NCBI GenBank assembly: GCA_022414725.1
Contig: CM039465.1
Span: 18,540,786-18,604,785 of the forward strand
DNA length: 64,000 nt
Reading direction: 5' to 3'
Source: Microglena sp. YARC
Lineage: Eukaryota > Chlorophyta > Chlorophyceae > Chlamydomonadales > Chlamydomonadaceae
Positions 35,400 to 46,546 of the stretch are shown one piece after another. Under the pieces are notes generated by a model, which was not told the origin of the DNA, made no database searches, and saw nothing but the letters and a program-made list of their open reading frames with translations. The position numbers and the translations under genes are program-made. The stretch's first letter is position 1. Every line of letters begins with the position of its first letter.

Positions 35400-38300
35400 C
35401 GTGGTCCGTCGGCTGTTGAAGCAGTTGCACGGCCCTAGACATGCAGGGGCAGTGCGGGTGAGTGCTTGTGTGTGTGTGTGTGCACGCAGGTTTATGCGGG
35501 CAGTGTGTGTTTGTGTGTTTGTGCATGTTTGTGCGGGTGAGTTTGCATGCCTGTGGTCGTGATTGTCGAAGGGGATTCGGTCAGCTGTTGAAGCATTTGC
35601 ACAGCTCTAGACGTGCAGGGGCAGTGTGTGTTTGTGCTTGTGTGTGTGTGTGTGCACGCAGGTTCATGCGGGCAGTGTGTGTTTGTGTGTTTGGGCATGT
35701 TTGTGCGGGTGAGTTTGCATGCCTGTGGTCGTGATTGTCGAAGGGGATTCGGTCAGCTGTTGAAGCATTTGCACAGCTCTAGACATGCAGGGGCAGTGTG
35801 TGTTTGTGTTTGTGTGTGTGTGTGTGTGTGTGCACGCAGGTTTATGCGGGCAGTGTGTGTTTGTGTGTTTGGGCATGTTTGTGCGGGTGAGTTTGCATGC
35901 CTGTGGTCGTGATTGTCGAAGGGGATTCGGTCAGCTGTTGAAGCATTTGCACAGCTCTAGACGTGCAGGGGCAGTGTGTGTTTGTGCTTGTGTGTGTGTG
36001 TGTGTGCACGCAGGTTTATGCGGGCAGTGTGCATTTGTGCATGTTTGTGAGGGTGAGTTTGCATGCCTGTGGTCGTGATTGTCGAAGGGGATTCGGTCAG
36101 CTGTTGAAGCATTTGCACAGCTCTATACGTGCAGGGGCAGTGTGTGTTTGTGCTTGTGTGTGTGTGTGTGTGCACGCAGGTTCATGCGGGCAGTGTGTGT
36201 TTGTGTGTTTGGGCATGTTTGTGCGGGTGAGTTTGCATGCCTGTGGTCGTGATTGTCGAAGGGGATTCAGTCAGCTGTTGAAGCATTTGCACAGCTCTAG
36301 ACGTGCAGGGGCAGTGTGTGTTTGTGCTTGTGTGTGTGTGTGTGCACGCAGGTTCATGCGGGCAGTGTGTGTTTGTGTGTTTGTGCATGTTTGTGCGGGT
36401 GAGTTTGCATGCCTGTGGTCGTGATTGTCGAAGGGGATTCGGTCAGCTGTTGAAGCATTTGCACAGCTCTAGACATGCAGGGGCAGTGTGTGTTTGTGTT
36501 TGTGTGTGTGTGTGTGTGTGTGCACGCAGGTTTATGCGGGCAGTGTGTGTTTGTGTGTTTGGGCATGTTTGTGCGGGTGAGTTTGCATGCCTGTGGTCGT
36601 GATTGTCGAAGGGGATTCGGTCAGCTGTTGAAGCATTTGCACAGCTCTAGACGTGCAGGGGCAGTGTGTGTTTGTGCTTGTGTGTGTGTGTGTGTGCACG
36701 CAGGTTTATGCGGGCAGTGTGCGTTTGTGCATGTTTGTGCGGGTGAGTTTGCATGCCTGTGGTCATGATTGTCGAAGGGGATTCGGTCAGCTGTTGAAGC
36801 ATTTGCACAGCTCTAGACGTGCAGGGGCAGTGTGTGTTTGTGCTTGTGTGTGTGTGTGTGCACGCAGGTTCATGCGGGCAGTGTGTGTTTGTGTGTTTGG
36901 GCATGTTTGTGCGGGTGAGATTGCATGCCTGTGGTCGTGATTGTCGAAGGGGATTCAGTCAGCTGTTGAAGCATTTGCACAGCTCTAGACGTGCAGGGGC
37001 AGTGTGTGTTTGTGCTTGTGTGTGTGTGTGTGCACGCAGGTTCATGCGGGCAGTGTGTGTTTGTGTGTTTGTGCATGTTTGTGCGGGTGAGTTTGCATGC
37101 CTGTGGTCGTGATTGTCGAAGGGGATTCAGTCAGCTGTTGAAGCATTTGCACAGCTCTAGATGTGTAGGGGCCGTGTGTGTTTGTGCTTGTGTGTGTGTG
37201 TGTGTGCACGCAGGTTTATGCGGGCAGTGTGCGTTTGTGCATGTTTGTGCGGGTGAGTTTGCATGCCTGTGGTCATGATTGTCGAAGGGGATTCGGTCAG
37301 CTGTTGAAGCATTTGCACAGCTCTAGACATGCAGGGGCAGTGTGTGTTTGTGTTTGTGTGTGTGTGTGTGTGTGTGCACGCAGGTTTATGCGGGCAGTGT
37401 GTGTTTGTGTGTTTGGGCATGTTTGTGCGGGTGAGTTTGCATGCCTGTGGTCGTGATTGTCGAAGGGGATTCGGTCAGCTGTTGAAGCATTTGCACAGCT
37501 CTAGACGTGCAGGGGCAGTGTGTGTTTGTGCTTATGTGTGTGTGTGTGTGCACGCAGGTTTATGCGGGCAGTGTGCATTTGTGCATGTTTGTGAGGGTGA
37601 GTTTGCATGCCTGTGGTCGTGATTGTCGAAGGGGATTCGGTCAGCTGTTGAAGCATTTGCACAGCTCTAGACGTGCAGGGGCAGTGTGTGTTTGTGCTTG
37701 TGTGTGTGTGTGTGCACGCAGGTTCATGCGGGCAGTGTGTGTTTGTGTGTTTGGGCATGTTTGTGCGGGTGAGTTTGCATGCCTGTGGTCGTGATTGTCG
37801 AAGGGGATTCAGTCAGCTGTTGAAGCATTTGCACAGCTCTAGATGTGTAGGGGCCGTGTGTGTTTGTGCTTGTGTGTGTGTGTGTGCACGCAGGTTCATG
37901 CGGGCAGTGTGTGTTTGTGTGTTTGGGCATGTTTGTGCGGGTGAGTTTGCATGCCTGTGGTCGTGATTGTCGAAGGGGATTCGGTCAGCTGTTGAAGCAT
38001 TTGCACAGCTCTAGACGTGCAGGGGCAGTGTGTGTTTGTGCTTGTGTGTGTGTGTGTGCACGCAGGTTTATGCGGGCAGTGTTTGTTTGTGTGTTTGTGC
38101 ATGTTTGTGCATGTTTGTGCGGGTGAGTTTGCATGCCTGTGGTCGTGATTGTCGAAGGGGATTCGGTCAGCTGTTGAAGCATTTGAACAGCTCTAGACAT
38201 GCAGGGGCAGTGTGTGTTTGTGCTTGTGTGTGTGTGTGTGCACGCAGGTTCATGCGGGCAGTGTGTGTTTGTGTGTTTGGGCATGTTTGTGCGGGTGAGA

Positions 38301-39985
38301 TTGCATGCCTGTGGTCGTGATTGTCGAAGGGGATTCGGTCAGCTGTTGAAGCATTTGCACAGCTCTAGACATGCAGGGGCAGTGTGTGTTTGTGCTTGTG
38401 TGTGTGTGTGTGCACGCAGGTTTATGCGGGCAATGTGTGTTTGTGTGTTTGGGCATGTTTGTGCGGGTGAGTTTGCATGCCTGTGGTCGTGATTGTCGAA
38501 GGGGTCGGTCAGCTGTTGAAGCATTTGCACGGCCCTAGACATGCAGGGGCAGTGCGGATTTGTGCTTGTGCTTGTGTGCCCGTGGGTTTGTGCGGGCAGA
38601 GTGCGTTTGTGCTTTTGCTTGTGTGTGTGTGTGCCTGCGGGTTTGTGCAGGCAGTGTTTGTTTGTGCTGGTGCTTGTGTGTGTTCACACGGGTTTATGGG
38701 GGCAGTGTGCGTTTGTGTTTGTGTGTGTTTGTGCGGGTGAGTTTGCATGCCTGTGGGCGTGATTGTCGAGGGGGGCGGTCAGCTGTTGAAGCATTTGCAT
38801 GGCCCTAGGCATGCAGGGGCAGAGCGGGTTTGTGCATGTGCTTGTGTGTGTGAGCGGGTAGAGCCGGTTTGTGCTATTGTGCGTTTGTGTGTTTGTGCGG
38901 ATGTGTTTGCATGCCTGTGGCCGTGATTGCCGCCGGGGGCGGTCAGCTGTTGAAGCATTTGCACTGCCCTAGGCATTAAGGGGCAGTGGGGGGTTGTGCT
39001 TGTGTGTGTGTGCACGCAGGATTGTGCGGGCAGTGCCGGTTTGTGCTATTGTGTGTTAGTATGTTTGTGCGGGTGAGTTTGCATGCCAGCGGACGTGATT
39101 GTCGTGGGGGGCGGTCAGCTATTGAAGCATTTGTACAGCCCTAGGCATAAAAGGGCACTGCAGGGTTGTGCTTGTCCTTGTGCTTGTGTGTGTGTGCACG
39201 CGGGTTTGTGCGGGCAGTGATGGTTTGTGCTTATGTGTGTGTGCCCGCGGTTTTGTGCGGGCAGTACGGGTTTGTGTTAGTGCTTGTGTGTGTGCACGCG
39301 GGTTTGTGCGGGCAGTGAGGGTTTGTGCTTATGTGTGTGTGCACGCGGTTTTGTGCGGGCAGTACGGGTTTGTGTTAGTGCTTGTGTGTGTGCACGCAGG
39401 TTTGTGCGGGCAGTGCCGGTTTGTGCTACTGTGTGTTAGTGTGTTTGTGTGTTTGTTCGGGTGTGTCTGCATGCCTGCAAACGTGATAGTCGCGGGGGTC
39501 GGTCAGCTGTTTCAACATTTGCACGGCCCCAGGCATGAAGGGGCAGTGAGGGTTTTGTGCTTGTGTGTGTGTGCGTTCACGCAGGTTTGTGCGGGCAGTG
39601 CCGGTGTTGTTGTGTGTTTGTGTGTTTGCATGCCTGTGGCCGTGACTGTTTCCGGGGGTGGTCAGCTGTTGAAACATTTGTACTGACCTAGGCGTTAAGG
39701 GGCAGTGGGGGCTTGTGCTGTAGGGTGTGTGCACGCGGGTTCATGTGGGCAGCGCGGGTTTGTGCTTTTGCTTGAGTGTGTGTGCCCGCAGGTTTGTGCG
39801 GGCAGTGCGGGTTTGTGTTTGTGCTTGTGTGTGTGCACGCGGGGTTGTGGGGGCAGTGCGTGTTTGTGCTTGCGTGTGTTTGTGAATTTGTGTTTGCATG
39901 CCTGCATGTCTTGCTGGATGCTGCAGGCTTGCATGGAGACGTTGCTGTTGATGGAGTTGTCTCCCATGAACTCCCACCATAGACC
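35400..39985 (-). repeat. About 172-bp tandem array, about 25 units, copying an exon start
   Basis: Units of 166-178 bp share GGTCAGCTGTTGAAGCATTT, then GCACAG.TCTAGACRTGCAGG and a GT-microsatellite whose length varies, giving most of the size differences. On the minus strand each unit carries a CTAG acceptor and codons AVQMLQQLT, the start of the exon at 34928-35256. The oldest, most diverged units lie at 38.5-39.9 kb; near 39.95 kb one encodes SNVSMQACSIQQDMQ, similar to the original exon. The 35.5-38.5 kb units are nearly identical, so they expanded recently. Confidence 0.85.
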
Positions 39986-40039
39986 CCCCTAACTCCCAAC
40001 CACACACATACTCCTGCACACACACTGACAAATCCGCAC

Positions 40040-40212
40040 CTCCTCATATCCCGTTGCTGATTCGCACTGAGGATCAGCAAATCTGCGACGAGCAGCTTCT
40101 GCCGTTGCACCGCCTCCCTCGACATGTCTCCGTTGGGGGTGGCAAACAGCCCTGTGCACGGTGCCCCTGCCAACCCTAAGCTCCGCCCATTTTGGGCCTC
40201 TGCATTGATGGC
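40040..40212 (-). CDS. Candidate exon, helical segment
   Basis: The minus frame reads NSAINAEAQNGRSLGLAG, then APCTGLFATPNGDMSREAV, then QRQKLLVADLLILSANQQRD, and ends at GAG|GTGCGG. The second half looks like an amphipathic helix. A diverged copy of the first part lies at about 42740-42818 (GNSTIDTDVQNRRRVGLAG), with codon-level rather than random change and with a TATCAG acceptor that this copy lacks. Boundaries at the 5' side are therefore uncertain. Confidence 0.45.
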
Positions 40213-40340
40213 AGAGTTTTAATGCTTGGGGTTGGGTTGGGGTTGAGTTTGGGATTGAGGGATGAGGGTTGGGGGGTGGGATTGAGGGTTGGGATTGAGG
40301 GTTGGGGTTGGCAGTTCCTGTGTGACTGCATGGCAGAAGC

Positions 40341-41187
40341 ATGATGAATGAAACCCCTCTCTACCCCAGCACACCCAACCCTACCCACGCTACCCTAGCC
40401 CACCCTGCCCTGCCCCAGAACACCTCGCTCCATGCTAACCTAGCCCACCCTGCCCTTCCCCAGAACTCGTCACTCCACACTACCCTAGCCCACCCTGCCC
40501 TGCCCCAGAACACCTCGCTCCATGCTAACCTAGTCCACCCTGATGTGTCCAGACCCGGCAGTACGGCACAGGAGGATATGTCACAGTGTCACACAAATTT
40601 TCATTTGCCATACAGCCCCAGTTCCGGACCCAGTTTTCCCAGATCCAATTCTCCAAGCTCCACCTCCTCCCCTAAACCCGAGCACAAATATAGCAAGGGA
40701 TAAATTCTAACGCAATGGCTTCAATTTGAGGCAAGATGCGTGAGCATGTTTCTCCTAGAGAATCCTTGTTGTGCTTGATTCCGATGATCTCCGACAACTT
40801 CCGAGATTCGACCAAATCACCGTATAATCTACCACTGCAATCCGCCAATTTGTTCCTGCTGCTTCTATCTGCCATGCGGACCCTTCCATACCTCAAATGC
40901 CCCCAATTTTACCTGAACAAATCCAGGGATATCTATCACCAGACCTCCTATCTATGACCCCAACCAATCATATACAGCCTAACCCATACATCTCCCCCCA
41001 ACCCATGCCCATGTGAAGGCAGATTGACGCCTTGATACAGACCAGGGCCGTCAACCCAGTCAAATTCAAGTTGGAGCATGAAAATGAAAGAAAGATCAGG
41101 CAAGAGAGCAGGCGAAAGGATAAGAAAATCTATGCACAGAAAATAAGGGACAAAAAGCAGGTGCGAGGGGGGAAGAATTCATCATGA
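40341..41187 (+). pseudogene. Plus-strand decayed ORF: Pro-rich repeats then a basic helix
   Basis: The frame opens MMNETPLYPSTPNPTH and has three to four copies of a 17-residue unit (LAHPALPQNTSLHANL). It runs to SPKPEHKYSKG and a stop near 40703. After a frame change a basic segment near 41040-41187 reads VNPVKFKLEHENERKIRQ, then ESRRKDKKIYAQKIRDKK and ends GGKNSS. A repetitive N-terminus and basic C-terminus are compatible with a retrotransposon gag remnant, but I have no motif to prove it. Confidence 0.3.
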
Positions 41188-42560
41188 GCAGGGGCCATAA
41201 TGAGCCATTTGTTTTTCTTTCTACGTTCTCATTTTCATCCTTCAAGCTGTACAGGAAGTTCTCTCAACAAAAGAATACCCAAGAGACTATGAAGAAAGTG
41301 GTGGCACCTTTGATAAGACTGCACACCTTCTAGATCAAAAATATCAAGATATTGAAGGAAGATAAATCCTCCATTCTCTTCAGAGTATCTTCTGCAGATA
41401 TGGCAAAAGATAAAGCGAGGAAATGTTGGAAGCTTGTTTCGGTGACATCATATCCTCAAGGCACGTCCCCTTACCTAGCAAGATGGCTTCAATCACTTGA
41501 TCAGGTAGGTCTAGGATACCTTCAAGGCAGGCATGTCCAAACACAAGTGTTTCAGAACTGGTGAATCTTCAAGTACAAGCCAAACAAAAAACAGATGAAC
41601 GGAGCAATGAGGAGGCATTTTTTTGAAGCAAGATTTTCAGAAGCTAGCTTCAATCACTCGCCTTGACTCAAGTTGTTTTGCATTGCTGAAACTGTGAGGC
41701 AATCTGCTTGTTAGGGCCTCATGAGGAGCCTGGTCGACAAAGAAGATATTGATAGGACTCTTTGAAATCAATAATTATTTTTGAATGATTTTGACTAGCA
41801 AAATATTGGTGCTCCTGAAAGATTTGAAATTTTCAAATATTCTGATTTGAAAAAAGGAATTGAAGGGCTGGTTTAAACCTTTCACTTTCTTCCTATTGAA
41901 TGATTGTTCTATCAACACTGCTTTGTGCTAGTGTGCACTGCCCCCCCTTTTTCAACTCCCTTTTCCTTGCAATTGGAGATAATTTCGTGGGAGGATCTGC
42001 CACCATTATCATCATCATCTTCATCAAAAACAAAATGTTGCTTGAGCTCATCTTGTTATTGCAGCTCCAAGGAGGAGCTGGTTATTCAGAACATTCGTCG
42101 CGAAATGTCGACAGCATCGCGAGCTCAGAGCGGCTAACTGCCTGATACGTCAACCTGTCGAGGGGAATACTTCAGCAGGGCTGAGTTGAAGTCAGGTAGT
42201 TCGTGAAGTCAGGCAGGAACGCGTGCTGAAGTGGGCTGAAGAGGCCCGCGTAACTAGGTTATTAGCGTGGGCTTCCTTCAGCTTATTCCAGAAAGGCAAG
42301 CCAGGGTTCCTAAGGCCATTCGAGAAAATCGGGTTAAGGGCGTTCCGGGGCCGAGATTGTCAGTCTGCGACCTCCGGTACACCCCTGACAAAATATGCTC
42401 AAGGCTGCGCTTTTAAGGATGATCTAAATATATATGCGGATAACAAATTGCTGGGCTTGCAAGAAGATGAACATCGGTGGCACCAGGGTGGCATCGACCT
42501 GCACCGAGCCATAGAGGACGCGGCCTGAGGCATTCAATATCGAAGGCTGCGCTGTTTAAG
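41188..42560. other. No gene recognised
   Basis: Mixed sequence with short frames. 41352-41564 reads SSADMAKDKARKCWKLVSV and may continue the plus-strand pseudogene. 42.2-42.5 kb has a plus frame without family resemblance. No splice-site pattern like that of the minus-strand exons was found. Confidence 0.4.
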
Positions 42561-42587
42561 GTGGCATAATTAGATTCGCAGAAGGGG

Positions 42588-42629
<42 letters not shown>
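42588..42629. repeat. Poly-G run of about 40 bp
   Basis: A nearly uninterrupted G tract. Similar runs of G or C occur at about 23.63, 25.50, 26.58, 33.45, 33.57, 42.73, 52.57, 52.77, 52.98, 58.98 and 62.66 kb. Such tracts can fold into G-quadruplexes and are also places where sequencing and assembly fail. Confidence 0.9.
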
Positions 42630-42630
<1 letters not shown>

Positions 42631-43306
42631 GTTTGCAAGGGCTCTGGATCAGAAAAACACCGGAATCGACCAGCTCCTGGGCTGGCAATATCCGCTGTTG
42701 ACAATTAACCTTGTACCTCACACCTTATGCCCCCCCCCCCCCCCCCATCCTGTGCAAGGTCCCCCTGCCAGCCCTACCCTCCGCCTGTTTTGAACGTCTG
42801 TGTCGATGGTGGAGTTGCCTGATAATGCCCCACCCCACCCCCTGACCCCACCCTGCCTCACTTTTTATTTTATTTTTTACCTCTCCCAATGCCATCCCAC
42901 CCAGCCACCCCTTTCCTCACACAACCCCAACTCACTCCACCCCTTCCCACACCAGTGGTATGATACCACCCCACACACCTCAATCAGGTGCAGAATCCTG
43001 GTGGCTGATACCACCCCATCCTGCCACCCCTGACTTCACCTCATTCCACACCACCACACCTTGATGCACAACACCACACCTCACTCCATCTCATTCCACC
43101 CCACACACCTGAGTCAGGTGCAGAATCACGGTGACCGATACCACAGAAATAACACCGAGATAACACGCACACATATATAATATTTAATTAACAATGATTA
43201 AATCATACATGTTATCATTATAACACAAAATAATAACACACGTTTAATAGATAACACGGAGCAGGAAGGATCTGTGCCCCTCACTGCTGTCCTCTCCTCA
43301 TATAAC

Positions 43307-43449
43307 TAGGGAACAGCAAGATGAAATCATGTCATCGTATGATATCATATGATGCCGGCGGTCTGACTAGGCTAATGTTACCATATATATACAATTTGCA
43401 TGATATCATACTCGCCCTTGGTCAACATTATTTGATGTGCCGGTCCCTA
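43307..43449 (-). mobile_element. hAT-type MITE, family A, copy 2
   Basis: A 143-bp element with ends TAGGGAACAGCA and TGCCGGTCCCTA. It is flanked by CATATAAC (43299-43306) and CATATAAT (43450-43457), a 7/8 target duplication. The interior carries the GCCGGCGGTCTGACTAGGCT block in the opposite orientation to the 24.2-kb copy. On the minus strand the duplication ends in G, so it forms GTAGGG at the element start and CCCTAG at the far end, potential splice dinucleotides. Confidence 0.8.
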
Positions 43450-43574
43450 CATATAATACCACCACACTCCACCTCACCCCATACCACCACGCCTAACTCC
43501 ACCTCATTCCACCCCACATACCTGAGTCAGGTGCAGAATCCCGGTTACTCATACCACTCCCAAACACGGAGCAA

Positions 43575-44245
43575 GAAGGCTCTGTACCTTCTTCGCCGTC
43601 ACTGATGTCCTCTCCTTGCTGCGGCCTGTGTTGGTGTGTTGGTGGCGTGTTGTTGGTGTGTTGTTGTTGGTGTGTTGTTGGTGTGCTGTTGGTGTTGTTG
43701 GTGCTGGTGGTGTGCTGTTAGTGTGTTGTTGGTGTGTTGTTGGTGGTGTGTTGTTGGTGTTGGTGCTGGTGGTGCTGGTGGTGTGTTGTTGTTGGTGGTG
43801 GTGGTGTGTTGTTGGTGCTGGTGGTGTGTTGTTGTTAGTTCTGGTGGTGTGCTGTTGTTGGTGTGTTGGTGGTGTTGGTGTGCTGTCGTTGGTGTGTTGT
43901 TGGTGCTGGTGGTGCGTTGGTGTTGGTGGTATTGGCGTATTGCATGTGAGAGCCTTGTTCCAAACTAGCTGCTTGTGTAGTCGCCTTTCGTCGCCGTCAC
44001 TGATGTCTTCTCCTTGCTGCGGCCTGCGTTGGTGGCGTGGTGATGTTTGTGTGTTGTTGGTGCTGGTGGTGCTGGTGGTGTGTTGTTGGTGCTGGTGTTG
44101 TTGGTGGTGGTGTTGTTGGTGGTGGTTTTGTTGTTGTTGGTGGTGTTGTTGGTGGTGTTGTTGGTGTATTGCATGTGAGAGCCTTGTTCCAAACTAGCTG
44201 CTTGGATATCCACCTTTTGTCACTGTCACTGATGACTTCTCCTTG
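43575..44245 (-). repeat. Exon triplication in a GTTGGTG minisatellite
   Basis: Three copies of a coding-like block sit in CACCAACAC-type low complexity sequence. The 44165-44245 copy follows a clean acceptor (AACAAGCTGCAG) and reads QGEVISDSDKRWISKQLV then WNKALT. The 43945-44028 copy reads QGEDISDGDERRLHKQLV then WNKALT. The 43575-43620 copy ends GEE at AAG|GTACAGAG. Differences are mostly conservative, as expected for coding copies. A fourth diverged piece lies at about 43260-43298. Confidence 0.55.
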
Positions 44246-44877
44246 CTGCAGCTTGTTACAAAGAGGATAGAGCAATAATGAGAACGTTGAAAGCATCTAA
44301 CATAACCCAAACACACTCACACACACCCCACAGCACAGTTACACATCACACACACCACACAACACACACCAAACCTACCCCGAACACAGTTACAAATCAC
44401 ACATACACCACACACAAACCTTATGCCAAACACAATTACACATCACACACACCAACCTTCTGCCAAACAGACACACCAATACAAAACCCCCCAAAACAAA
44501 CCTACCCAAAACACACATGCTTGCAATGGTGATATCAGATGCTACCAGAGCTATCAGGTCGGCCACCTTAACCTGACGCCATTGTCATGTAATGTGTGTA
44601 TTTTTACTTTCTATCCGTTTAAGGCGTAGCCAAATAGGCTAGATATACTTGCTAGGATAGGCTAGATAGTCTTGCCCAACCTCAATATTGGGAAGGGCTG
44701 TATACAAAACAAGCACTGGTGAACCGAACCCCAGCAAATTGTAAACGACGGGGGGCCCGGAGTTCATGCTAAAACAAACACCTGGAGGGGCATGGCGCAG
44801 TTCGTGCTATGGAGTTAACCACCTCAAACTGACACCACTTATCATGATGCACATACACTCACCTTCCCTTGGTATTT
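44246..44877. other. No gene seen; CA-rich sequence and dispersed repeat
   Basis: 44300-44520 is rich in CACACA/ACCAAAC. 44625-44750 carries the GTAGCCAAATAGGC repeat and its downstream part (GGAAGGGCTGTATACAAAAC, AAGCACTGGTGAACCGAACC), also present at 23.43-23.52 kb. A minus-strand donor GGAAG|GTGAGTGTATG lies near 44868. Confidence 0.5.
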
Positions 44878-45110
44878 TTGGCGGGCCCCCCCCTTCTGGG
44901 GGACGGGAGCCCCCAGGGTCGTCCCCTTGTCCGTTTGTTTGTTTGTGCAACCGACATGCAACCGAGACAAAGCCTGACACGTCAGCCAACTACGGTCTCG
45001 TAATTAACTGGCTTCGGTCTGCTCCATTCCGTTGCCACCTGTCGTTCCGTTAGTAGCTACTCTCCGCCAATTTCCTGCGTCGCTTGCGACGCCGCCTAAG
45101 ACTAGTTCCT
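44878..45110 (+). mobile_element. GC fold-back repeat family (copy 2, most complete)
   Basis: Begins TTTTTGGCGGGCCCCCCCCT, with TTCTGGGGGACGGGAGCCCC pairing potential. It contains GAGACAAAGCCTGACACGTC and ends CTGCGTCGCTTGCGACGCCG then CCTAAGACTAGT. GCGTCGC/GCGACGC pair around TT. Same order of blocks as at 32.1 kb. Confidence 0.5.
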
Positions 45111-45489
45111 TTGATCCCTGTTGCCTGCTGACCTGTCACCCACACCACCGCCCACGCCATAACCCAAACATACCCCCCCACACACACACACACAACCTAC
45201 CCCAAACACACACCCTTGCCATGGTGGTGACCTGCTACCAAAGCAAAAACACTGACCACCTTAACCTGTTGCCCCTCCAACATGCAAAACACCACCACCA
45301 CCAACACACCACCAAAACATCACCACCAACACACCACCAAAACTTCACCACCAACAACACACCACCAAAACATCAACACCAACAACAACTTAACCTGACG
45401 CCCCTCCCACATGCAAATCACCAGCACCTGCACCAGCACCAACATACCACCAAAACATCACCACCAACACCCAGCTGCCGCCCCATGTC
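45111..45489. other. CA/ACC-rich sequence with partial exon-like duplications
   Basis: CACCACCAACA low complexity is interrupted by repeated CACCTTAACCTG.CGCCCC and CATGCAAA segments. These recur at 44.57, 44.82, 45.25 and 45.39 kb. No open gene. Confidence 0.45.
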
Positions 45490-46073
45490 ATGTCATGATG
45501 CACCTACGCTCACCTGCCCTAAACCCTAAGGCCTAAACCCTATGCTCACCTGCCCTAAACCCTAAGTCCTAAACCCTATGCTCACCTGCCCTTGGACTCT
45601 TTCCTCACCTGCCCTATACCCTGAGCCCTAAACCACTATGATCACCTGCCCTTGGACTCTTTCCTCACCTGCCCTAAACCCTATGCTCACCTGCCCTAAA
45701 CCCTAAGTCCTAAACCCTATGCTCACCTGCCCTTGGACTCTTTCCTCACCTGCCCTATACCCTGAGCCCTAAACCACTATGATCACCTGCCCTTGGACTC
45801 TTTCCTCACCTGCCCTAAACCCTATGCTCACCTGCCCTAAACCCTAAGGCCTAAACCCTATGCTCACCTGCCCTTAGACCCTAAGCCCTATGCTCACCTG
45901 CCCTAAACCCTAAGTCCTAAACCCTATGCTCACCTGCCCTTGGGCTCTTTCCTCACCTGCCCTAAACCCTAAGCCCTAAACCCTATGATCACCTGCCCTA
46001 AACCCTATGATCACCTGCCCTTGGGCTCTTTCCTCACCTGCCCTGAACCCTTAATTTTAAACCCTACGCTCAC
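45490..46073 (-). repeat. Minisatellite with about 20 consensus splice donors and telomere-like motifs
   Basis: Units alternate CCCTAAACCCTAAGTCCTAA, ACCCTATGCTCACCTGCCC and TTGGACTCTTTCCTCACCTG. On the minus strand each CACCTGCCC is GGGCAG|GTGAG, a strong 5' splice site, and many are preceded by AAAGAGTCCAAGGGCAG, the last codons of the exon at 46074-46188. TTTAGGG-like heptamers occur in the intron-side part. The array is thus an amplified exon/intron boundary. Confidence 0.8.
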
Positions 46074-46188
46074 CTGCCCTTGGACTCTTTCCTCCGCTCC
46101 ACTTTCCCTGCCACCTGCTGACCTGTCTCAGGGCGTGTGGCTGGTCTTGGGGGCCTGCCTACCCTACCCTTTGTACTTCTAGCAGCAC
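46074..46188 (-). CDS. Exon encoding an AT-hook-like basic segment
   Basis: The acceptor ATTGCAG (46195-46189) and donor GGGCAG|GTGAGC (46073-46071) bound a 115-bp exon. Joined to the exon at 46909-47004 the frame reads GAARSTKGRVGRPPRPAT, then RPETGQQVAGKVERRKESKG without a stop. GRVGRPPRP resembles an AT-hook, a minor-groove DNA-binding motif of chromatin proteins. The acceptor lies inside the target duplication of a hAT MITE. Product family unknown; nuclear location is inferred from the basic motif. Confidence 0.6.
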
Positions 46189-46195
46189 CTGCAAT

Positions 46196-46443
46196 CAGGG
46201 ACCGGCATATCATATGATGTTGACCAAAGGCGAGTATGATAGCATATGATAGCATACAAATTGCATCTCGTGATCTTGTATATAAATAGTATCTTTGGCT
46301 TGGTCAGACTGATGATGAAATGATATCATAGGATGGCATGATATCATAGGATCGCATGATATCATATGATGACATGTAATCATATGATTACATGAAATCA
46401 TATGATGGCATGATATCATATGATATCATATTGCCGTTCTCTA
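46196..46443 (+). mobile_element. hAT-type MITE, family A, copy 3, forming an intron
   Basis: Begins CAGGGACCGGCATATCATAT after CCTGCAAT (46188-46195). It has the family interior (ATACAAATTGCAT, TTGTATATAAAT, GGTCAGACTG) and a tract of ATGATATCATATG repeats ending TTGCCGTTCTCTA. Further copies of this right end follow in a tandem array to 46907, the last one followed by CCTGTAAT, a 7/8 match to the left duplication. On the minus strand the element and its expansion make up a 720-bp GT..AG intron. Internal expansion makes the original right boundary ambiguous. Confidence 0.75.
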
Positions 46444-46546
46444 CATATTACCCACTTCAAGTCCCTTAAGCCTATTTGGCCTACCCCTGGACTGTAACAT
46501 ACATACACATACATATGATGGCATGATAACATATTGCCATTCCATA

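Noticed and set aside
35400..39900. CRISPR-like regular repeat spacing
   Set aside because: Units are contiguous 166-178 bp tandem repeats without unique spacers, in a eukaryotic genome.
44773..44800. Another LINE/SINE tail (ACCTGGAGGGGCATGGCG)
   Set aside because: About 18 bp resemble the tail, but the homology stops at once and the hairpin is incomplete; it may be chance or a very old fragment.
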